64,000 nucleotides of DNA from an uncultured Carboxylicivirga sp. (GTDB lineage: Bacteria > Bacteroidota > Bacteroidia > Bacteroidales > Marinilabiliaceae). The stretch covers positions 992,001 through 1,056,000 of the forward strand of contig CANNEA010000001.1 in NCBI GenBank assembly GCA_947503525.1, given 5' to 3'. A program made the position numbers and the translations under genes. Of the stretch, positions 9,789-16,186 are shown in pieces. Each line of letters begins with the position of its first letter. The first letter of the stretch is position 1. The notes beneath the pieces are model-generated. The model did no database searches. It was given only the letters and a program-made list of their open reading frames with translations, and had not been told where the DNA came from.

Positions 9789-9836
9789 GTATTGGAAGTA
9801 TATTGTTTTATGAAATACTTCCAATATTTCTTTTAA
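9789..9836 (+). terminator. Intrinsic terminator or attenuator after second GH3
   Basis: Bases 9790-9801 pair perfectly with 9815-9826 (12 bp, core ATTGGAAGTAT) around a 13-nt loop. TTTCTTTT follows. It lies between GH3 and GH5 genes on the same strand. Confidence 0.65.
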
Positions 9837-9903
9837 TTAATCAAAGGAATTACAGCACAACTCAGTTTTTAATCTAAACCTATTGCCCTGTAAAATTACC
9901 CCA

Positions 9904-11865
9904 ATGAATACACTAAAATACATTATTGTATTTGCTTTTCTGATGCTTACAAACCAAATGTGGGCTCAGATAACACCTATGGAGGCCATTGAGCAAATGG
10001 GTCGAGGTATTAACCTTGGAAACACATTGGAGGCTCCGAAAGAAGGTGAATGGGCATCTAAAGCACAAGAACACTTTTTTGATGATTACAAAACAGAGGG
10101 CTTTTCTACCATAAGAATACCGGTTCGTTGGTATCCATATACAGCCGAGCAAGCGCCTTACAAAATTGAAGAATCCTGGATGGATCGGGTTGAAGAAGTG
10201 CTTGACTGGGGACTAGCTCAAGACTTCTATATTATCCTAAACATTCATCACTCCTCGCCAATTAAGGAAGATTACAATGGACAGATAGCAAGGTATGAGG
10301 CCATATGGACACAGATCGTAGATCGTTTTAAGGGCAAAAGCGAACGTTTGTTTTATGAAATGATTAATGAACCAAAAGGCTTTACTCAAGCTCAAATCAA
10401 TGACTTTAATGAACGAATACTTAAAATTATCCGCCAGGAAAATGCGCAACGTATCGTAATTTTTGGAGGACATGAATGGTCAAATTCGGCTGAGCTGATT
10501 ACTCCAAACTTAATTATACCTGATGATGATTATGTGATGGGATACTTTCACTCATACGATCCCTGGTCCTTTGCCGGTGAAGGAACAGGAACATGGGGAA
10601 CTGAAAGCGATAAAGCTGAATTGCAAAATAAATTTGAGGGAGTAGCCAACTGGTCAAGCCAAAATAATGTACCCGTCTTTTTAGGTGAATTTGGAGCAAC
10701 TAATGTGGATAGTGATTTGAATTCGAGGTATAGACACTATGCCGCCTATGTGAAAAATTGCCTTGTTCATAATATGGCCTTTGCCGTTTGGGATGATGGA
10801 GGTTGGTTTGAAATTTATAATAGGAATGCACGATCGTGGAATGAATTCAAAGATATAGTACTTCATTATTCGCCTCAAAGTCCAACAAATATAGAAGCAG
10901 AATCTACATCAGAAGGAGATGTGTACTTGAAGTGGCTAAATAGCTATAGCGATTATCAGAAATTGGTGATTCAACGCAAAAAAGCTTCTGAGGATTATAT
11001 CAATCTAATTGAATTAGCTGCTGATCAGGAAGAATATCTGGATGAAGAGGCCGGTGAAGGTGTACACTACCATTATCGTGTATTGGCGCATCGTAAAGAT
11101 ACGGCCATCACCTATTCTTATCCCCAATATATTTATGCTAAAAAACTTGTTAGAAAGCCTTTTAATAATTGGCCATTAAGTATTCCAGGTACAATTGAAG
11201 CTGAAGAGTTTGATGATGGGGGTGAAGGCTTAAGTTACCACGATACGGACATGGGTAATACGGGTGAAGCCTTCAGAACAGATGTTGATGTTGACATTGA
11301 GAAGCGAGATGACGGCGCTTATCATGTTGGATGGATTGAAGATGGCGAATGGCTTGAATACTCAGTAAGTGTTGATGAAAATGCTGAATATCGCATCGAA
11401 TTGCATGTTGCTGCCATGGAAGCCGGAGGTAAAGTAAAGCTTAAAGTGGGCCCCAATGAATCAGATGTACTCGATGTTCCTTCAACAAATAGCTGGCAAA
11501 CAACTACGCAGCTCGTAACCTTGATGAATTTAGATAAAGGTGATCATATACTGAGACTGCAATTCCCAAAGGGTGGCTTTAATCTGGATAAGCTAAAGGT
11601 AAGCTACAGTGATGTAGGTATATTATCTAATTCTGCTCTTTCTTTTAATATCTATCCTAACCCGGGCACGGATTTTGTGAATATCGACGGAGTTGAGGCC
11701 AATGCCATACAAACGATGGATATATATGATGTGGGTGGGCAAAAAGTTAAGTCGATACATAGTTATACACCAGTAAATATAAGCAGTTTAAAAAATGGCA
11801 TGTATTATATACACATCACTGATAATCAAGGTAAGGTGTATGTCAGTAAGTTTTTAAAAAAGTAA
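9904..11865 (+). CDS. GH5 endoglucanase with CBM6 and T9SS C-terminal sorting domain
   Basis: A 653-residue secreted enzyme. ATG 9904 precedes a signal peptide (MNTLKYI, hydrophobic core, WAQ). A TTG at 9883 is rejected because it would add seven residues before it. The GH5 catalytic domain spans about 20-330, with MGRGINLGNTLE, acid/base Glu156 in MINEPKG and nucleophile Glu262 in FLGEFGA. A fibronectin-like segment (about 335-415) follows. Then comes a CBM6-like jelly roll (about 425-570; IEAEEFDDGG, GWIEDGEWLEYS). The last 75 residues begin FNIYPNPG and end VSKFLKK, the classic type A T9SS sorting domain. The protein should therefore cross the outer membrane through T9SS and be released or anchored outside, unlike the lipoprotein GH16 enzymes. 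This GH5 resembles cellulase-type endo-beta-glucanases more than the first GH5 does. Confidence 0.9.
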   Translation: MNTLKYIIVFAFLMLTNQMWAQITPMEAIEQMGRGINLGNTLEAPKEGEWASKAQEHFFDDYKTEGFSTIRIPVRWYPYTAEQAPYKIEESWMDRVEEVLDWGLAQDFYIILNIHHSSPIKEDYNGQIARYEAIWTQIVDRFKGKSERLFYEMINEPKGFTQAQINDFNERILKIIRQENAQRIVIFGGHEWSNSAELITPNLIIPDDDYVMGYFHSYDPWSFAGEGTGTWGTESDKAELQNKFEGVANWSSQNNVPVFLGEFGATNVDSDLNSRYRHYAAYVKNCLVHNMAFAVWDDGGWFEIYNRNARSWNEFKDIVLHYSPQSPTNIEAESTSEGDVYLKWLNSYSDYQKLVIQRKKASEDYINLIELAADQEEYLDEEAGEGVHYHYRVLAHRKDTAITYSYPQYIYAKKLVRKPFNNWPLSIPGTIEAEEFDDGGEGLSYHDTDMGNTGEAFRTDVDVDIEKRDDGAYHVGWIEDGEWLEYSVSVDENAEYRIELHVAAMEAGGKVKLKVGPNESDVLDVPSTNSWQTTTQLVTLMNLDKGDHILRLQFPKGGFNLDKLKVSYSDVGILSNSALSFNIYPNPGTDFVNIDGVEANAIQTMDIYDVGGQKVKSIHSYTPVNISSLKNGMYYIHITDNQGKVYVSKFLKK

Positions 11866-11886
11866 ATTAATATAAACAGCAGGGTG

Positions 11887-14067
11887 ATGAAGATGAGATA
11901 TCTGGTATTGTTGATTGCCTTTATGGCAATAGGTCAGCTGAAAGCTCAGTCTGATGAGACTTTAATTGATGAGAAGATTGAAACGATTTTAAAGCAGTTG
12001 ACGCTTGAGGAAAAAGTAAAAATGTGCCATGCACAATCAAAATTTAGTTCACCTGGAGTGGAGCGTTTGGGCATACCTGAGATATGGATGTCGGACGGGC
12101 CGCACGGCGTGCGCGCTGAAATTGCATGGGATGCCTGGAATCATGCCGGATGGACAAATGATTCTTGTACGGCTTTCCCGGCCTTAACCTGTTTGGCGGC
12201 TACCTTTAATCCTGATTTGTCATATAAATATGGTGTAGCTATTGGGGAAGAGGCACGCTATCGTAAAAAAGATATTTTGTTAGGACCAGGAGTTAACATT
12301 TACCGCACGCCACTAAACGGACGCAACTTCGAATACATGGGCGAGGACCCTTACCTGGCTTCAGTAATGTGTGTACCCTACATAAAAGGTGTTCAGACTA
12401 ATGGGGTGGCGGCATGTGTTAAACATTATGCTCTCAATAATCAGGAAGTTTGGCGTTCGCATATTAATGTGCAGTTAAGTGACAGAGCCTTGCACGAGAT
12501 TTATCTGCCAGCCTTTAAAGCCGCTGTTGAAGATGGTGGTGTATGGTCAATTATGGGCGCCTATAATAAATATAATGGACAACATACGAGTCATCATGAG
12601 GTGTTGATCAACGACATCTTAAAAGGAGACTGGGGTTTTGATGGTGTTGTGGTAACCGACTGGGGAAGTGCTCATGATACCAAGGAAGCCGCCTTAAATG
12701 GATTGGATATTGAGATGGGTACCGGAACAGATGGACTAACATCTTCAACTGAAAATGCCTACGACTATTATTACCTGGCCAAGCCATTTCTGGAAATGAT
12801 TAAAAGTGGTGAGATTGACGAAAGTGTGGTGGATGATAAAGTTCGTAGGATCTTACGCTTGATGTTTCGTACCAATATGGATAAAAATAGGTCGTTCGGA
12901 CGAAAAGCTAATCAAGAGCACTTTGATGTGGCAAGAGAGGTGGCACAGGAGGGTATTGTTCTGCTTAAGAACAATAGGAATTTCTTTCCATTAAATCCGG
13001 AGACTGATCAAAGCATTGCTGTTATTGGTGAAAACGCCACCAGAATGATGACTGTTGGAGGAGGCTCATCAGAGCTTAAAACAGTTCATGAGATTTCTCC
13101 ATTGGAAGGAATTAAAAAGAGATTTGCAAAGGCCAATGTTACTCATGCCATGGGTTATTCATCCGGGCCGTCGGTATATGGCAGAGTTCTACCATCTGAT
13201 CTAGATCAGGATAAATTAAAAAAGGAAGCACTTGAATTGGCTAAAACAGCTGATGTGGTGATTTTTGTTGGAGGTCTTAATAAAAGCCATGAACAGGATT
13301 GTGAAAACGGTGATCGCAAGAGCCTTAATTTACCATTCGGTCAGGATAAATTACTAAATGAAATAATGGCTGTTAATAAAAATGTGGCTGTTATATTGGT
13401 AAGCGGAAATGCTGTTGCCATGCCATGGCAAGATAAGGCCAAAGCCATAGTGCAGGCCTGGTATCTGGGCAGTGAAACCGGTCATGCTTTGGCCGATGTA
13501 TTATCCGGTGACGTTAATCCGTCGGGTAAATTACCATTTTCATTTCCTGTTAACTTAGAAGATAATGGTGCCCATGCCTTCGATGAATTGTCTTATCCGG
13601 GTGATGGTGTCAATCAAGTGTATAAGGAAGATATATTAGTGGGTTATCGTTGGCACGATACCAAGGCTATTAAACCTTTGTTTGAATTTGGTTTTGGAGA
13701 ATCTTACACGCAATTTGAAATTAAGGAAGCTACAACTGATAAGAGTAACTATAAGTCGGGCGAAGAGATCAGAGTTAGTGTTGAGTTGAAAAATAAGGGC
13801 AAAACCAAAGGCGCTGAAGTAGTGCAAGTATATCTTGGTGAGATAGATGCTGAGGTTCTTCGACCGGAGAAAGAGTTAAAGGCCTTTAAGAAAGTAGAAT
13901 TAGAAGCCGGGCAGAGTCAAATTGTGCATTTAAAGGTTCCGGTTGATCACCTGGCCTACTATGATGAAGCCACTGGTAATTGGAAGCTTGATCAGGGACA
14001 ATTTAAAATAAGCGTTGGTCGTTCATCACGACTAATAGATGAAGAGCTGAATATTACAGTAAGATAA
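11887..14067 (+). CDS. GH3 beta-glucosidase
   Basis: The third GH3 of the locus, 726 residues, begins 21 bp after the GH5-T9SS gene, so the two are probably cotranscribed. ATG 11887 is taken; GTG 11884 and ATG 11893 are alternatives differing by one or two codons. The signal peptide ends QLKAQSD. Conserved parts are MSDGPHGVR, LLGPGVNIYRTP, the nucleophile Asp258 in VVVTDWGSAHD, GGGSSEL in the sandwich domain and a C-terminal fibronectin-III-like domain. It is no close duplicate of the other two GH3 proteins, as loop motifs differ throughout, so a separate linkage preference is likely. It is the last gene before the 2-kb gene-free island and is followed by a terminator. Confidence 0.88.
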   Translation: MKMRYLVLLIAFMAIGQLKAQSDETLIDEKIETILKQLTLEEKVKMCHAQSKFSSPGVERLGIPEIWMSDGPHGVRAEIAWDAWNHAGWTNDSCTAFPALTCLAATFNPDLSYKYGVAIGEEARYRKKDILLGPGVNIYRTPLNGRNFEYMGEDPYLASVMCVPYIKGVQTNGVAACVKHYALNNQEVWRSHINVQLSDRALHEIYLPAFKAAVEDGGVWSIMGAYNKYNGQHTSHHEVLINDILKGDWGFDGVVVTDWGSAHDTKEAALNGLDIEMGTGTDGLTSSTENAYDYYYLAKPFLEMIKSGEIDESVVDDKVRRILRLMFRTNMDKNRSFGRKANQEHFDVAREVAQEGIVLLKNNRNFFPLNPETDQSIAVIGENATRMMTVGGGSSELKTVHEISPLEGIKKRFAKANVTHAMGYSSGPSVYGRVLPSDLDQDKLKKEALELAKTADVVIFVGGLNKSHEQDCENGDRKSLNLPFGQDKLLNEIMAVNKNVAVILVSGNAVAMPWQDKAKAIVQAWYLGSETGHALADVLSGDVNPSGKLPFSFPVNLEDNGAHAFDELSYPGDGVNQVYKEDILVGYRWHDTKAIKPLFEFGFGESYTQFEIKEATTDKSNYKSGEEIRVSVELKNKGKTKGAEVVQVYLGEIDAEVLRPEKELKAFKKVELEAGQSQIVHLKVPVDHLAYYDEATGNWKLDQGQFKISVGRSSRLIDEELNITVR

Positions 14068-14089
14068 AACCTTAGAAGTGTTATTTAAT

Positions 14090-14126
14090 GCCTGCTTCCG
14101 TTTACATGGGAGTGGGCGTTTTTTTT
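14090..14126 (+). terminator. Intrinsic terminator at end of glucan locus
   Basis: GCCTGCTTCC (14090-14099) pairs imperfectly with GGGAGTGGGC (14108-14117), and eight T residues follow. It closes the plus-strand polysaccharide locus. Confidence 0.6.
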
Positions 14127-14498
14127 AAGCGACTTTAAGTATTTAACTGCTGTTTTTTATCTGTTGTCCCAGGATTTTCCATTTGAATAAAGTCAAATAG
14201 AATAAACAATTTACGTTTGGGAAAAAAGTCGCACCCTCATGCCTTCTTTTGTCTCTGGCTGTCCTGCGACTTTGAGCAGGTATTGGTATTGTTTTTCAAA
14301 AATTCTCTGCGCCTCTGTGCCCCTGTGTTCCATTTCATTTATCTTCATATTAGAGTTTTTTCCTTTTTGTCATTGCCACAAAAAGAAAGAAAAAAGTCTA
14401 GCCGAGAAGATGACCCTCACACTCTTCCCAATTGTCATTAATTCTAAAGAAGTAAGATGTTCTGCGAACATAAAGGCAAGCCCCTTCTTTGAATTAAT

Positions 14499-14530
14499 AT
14501 GCCAATTGGAAATTCACACCCCATTGGCAT
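14499..14530. repeat. 8-bp inverted repeat, ATGCCAAT/ATTGGCAT
   Basis: ATGCCAAT at 14499-14506 is complementary to 14523-14530 around a 16-nt spacer inside the repeat island. It is not associated with a gene end and its function is unknown. Confidence 0.4.
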
Positions 14531-14630
14531 CTCCTCCTCGGCAGGCCAACGCTCTGTGATCCGGTGTACTTATATCTTTCTATGGATTGACTATTCCTTA
14601 GTAAGCCCAAAGGGCTTTAAGCCATAATAG

Positions 14631-14658
14631 CCCCAGGCAAACGTAGTGCCGCCTGGGG
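14631..14658. repeat. CCCCAGGC hairpin repeat
   Basis: CCCCAGGC (14631-14638) pairs with GCCTGGGG (14651-14658) around a 12-nt loop, just upstream of the second module A copy. Its GC-richness contrasts with the AT-rich surroundings. It resembles a REP-type palindromic unit. Confidence 0.5.
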
Positions 14659-15417
14659 TATAATACGTTTGGGAATAAAGTCGCACTCTCATGCCTTGTT
14701 ATATCTTTGGCTGTCTTGCGACTTTGATGCTGATCCTCTTTCTTGTGCCTCCGCGTCTGAATGTTTCGAAACTGCGTTTCGATTAGGGTAAAAAAAGGTT
14801 TAATGATAATGGGGGAGCCTATTAATCATTTGCAGGAGGTTCTATTCAGTCTTTTGTTCTAATGAAACTCTGTACCTCTGCGCCTCTGCGTTTATTTTGT
14901 TTGTATTGCAAAGGAGCTGCTCCTTACTGATTTCTACTTTCTTTGTCTGCCAAACAAAGAAAGTATGCAAAGAAAATTCACCACGAATTACGATTTTCTG
15001 AAATGTTTAAGTCAGCTGAAATAATGCGGTATGGAGTCGGTAGCATTTCAGACAAATCCGCACAATTCGTGCCTACCTGCTGTAGGCAGGGACAGCTAGC
15101 GCACTTGCAAGTTTTGATAATTTGCATCTAAAGCATTCAGCATAGAGTATTATGAAATGATGTATTTATTTGTAGAATGTTCTAATCAGTCTTTTGTTCT
15201 AAAGAAACTCTGTGTCTCTGCGCCTCTGTGTTTATTTTATCTCTGACTGTCGATGTTTCGAAACTGCGTTTCAATTTGGGAATAAATGGTTTAACCCGGA
15301 TATATACATTTAATAAAATCAATTAGCATATACGATTAAGGATTAATACTAATAGCTAATGTTGAATATTTCAATGATTCCTATTGAATAATTCAGGTTT
15401 AAAGAGAGTTCTTCTTT

Positions 15418-15552
15418 GCGATTAGCGAATTATCATTGCTCTTGGCCAATTCGTGTGCGCCGGCAGCGAATTGCTAATGACTTTAAGCGAACCTTTTGGT
15501 AATTAAGCGAACAGCGAATGTAGTGTAGCGAACTTTCCGGTACTTGAGCGAA
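15418..15552 (-). repeat. Left arm of divergent helically phased motif array (AGCGAA)
   Basis: AGCGAA or a close variant starts at 15424, 15444 (GGCCAA), 15465, 15486, 15506, 15527 and 15547. Intervals are 20, 21, 21, 20, 21 and 20 bp, with one extra copy at 15513. Upstream of several copies, at four bases' distance, lies ATGTA or a relative (15518-15522, 15497-15501). Read on the minus strand this is the same TTCGCT-N4-TACAT motif as the right arm. The 20/21 alternation keeps helical phase but not reading frame. Confidence 0.8.
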
Positions 15553-15577
15553 ATACAATTGTAAATCAACATTTGCT

Positions 15578-15772
15578 TTTCGCTCTAATACATGGCTTTT
15601 TCGCCACTCTACATACTCATCTCGCCGGCTTACATGAGCTTTTCGCTGCCCTGCAGGTGTGTTTCGCTAGCCTACAAGTTCATTTCGCATACTTGCATAC
15701 GCATTTCGCTGCCTTACATGTGCATTTCGCTAGAATACATACTTGTTTCGCCGCCTAACGATGCCTTTCGCA
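15578..15772 (+). repeat. Right arm of the phased array: 21-bp units TTTCGC-N5-TACAT
   Basis: Ten units start at 15578, 15599, 15620, 15641, 15662, 15683, 15704, 15725, 15746 and 15766. The spacing is exactly 21 bp eight times and 20 bp once. Positions 1-6 are TTTCGC in nine units (TCTCGC in one). Positions 12-16 are TACAT or a one- to two-base variant in most. The other bases vary. 21 bp equals two helical turns and TACAT sits about one turn from TTTCGC. The orientation is opposite to the left arm. Confidence 0.88.
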
Positions 15773-15963
15773 ACCAAACATGTGCTTACCCTTTCAAACA
15801 ATGGAAGAATGTTTGCTTACAATTGTATCTTGCTGCATTCAAGCCCATTTCGCCATAATGCATGCGTGTTTCGCTGCCTAACGATGCCTTTCGCAACCAA
15901 ACATGTGCTTATCCTTTCACAAAATGGGAGAATGTTTGCTTACAATTGGATCTCGCTGTATTC
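15745..15963 (+). repeat. Direct duplication of a ~96-bp segment, 123-bp offset
   Basis: Bases 15745-15840 recur at 15868-15963 with few substitutions. Shared blocks include CCTAACGATGCC, CAACCAAACATGTGCTTA and GTTTGCTTACAATTG. The second copy extends the TTTCGC array (units at 15848, 15869 and 15889, plus TCTCGCT at 15951). This is array growth by segmental duplication. Confidence 0.85.
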
Positions 15964-16186
15964 TGACTGTGATTGCCCTAAATATTTGAATTTCTAATAA
16001 CTGTTTGACGACTTCTTCCAACTGAGCTTATTAATTCTATTATAATAATTGTCATTCGCTATGTTTTTTATTCTACGATAGAGCTTATCGGAAACATGAT
16101 ATTTGTTAAGATTTTGATATTGCATGCTTGGAGTGTGATAATTTAAATTTTCAATTCCTATCTTCGAAGTACTAAATATTTAAATT

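Larger units (their letters stand above)
14211..15294 (+). repeat. Mosaic of short interspersed repeats, modules A, B and C
   Basis: No gene is supported here. Three modules recur in a fixed order but incomplete form. Module A (starts TACGTTTGGGA, ends TTGCGACTTT or CTGCGACTTT) is at 14211-14273 and 14664-14727. Module B (core CTCTGCGCCTCTGTG) is at 14301-14332, 14742-14760 (degenerate), 14838-14900 and 15179-15240. The last two B copies share about 60 bp including CAGTCTTTTGTTCTAA. Module C (ATGTTTCGAAACTGCG) is at 14761-14803 and 15253-15294. Copies read A-B, A-B-C, B, and B-C. There is no transposase, so these are probably non-mobile debris or a non-autonomous repeat family. Confidence 0.7.

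Noticed and set aside
9883-9903. Upstream TTG start for GH5-T9SS protein
   Set aside because: It would prepend seven residues to an already complete signal peptide.
14217-14559. Overlapping plus-strand ORFs in the repeat island
   Set aside because: Short, overlapping in two frames and built from repeat modules; no start signal or recognisable domain.
15578-15772. CRISPR-like regular repeats
   Set aside because: Units are tandem 21-bp with no spacers of constant length between identical repeats, and no cas genes are nearby.
15592-15997. Further ORFs across the right arm in other frames
   Set aside because: The 21-bp units leave several frames open by arithmetic alone; no ribosome site.
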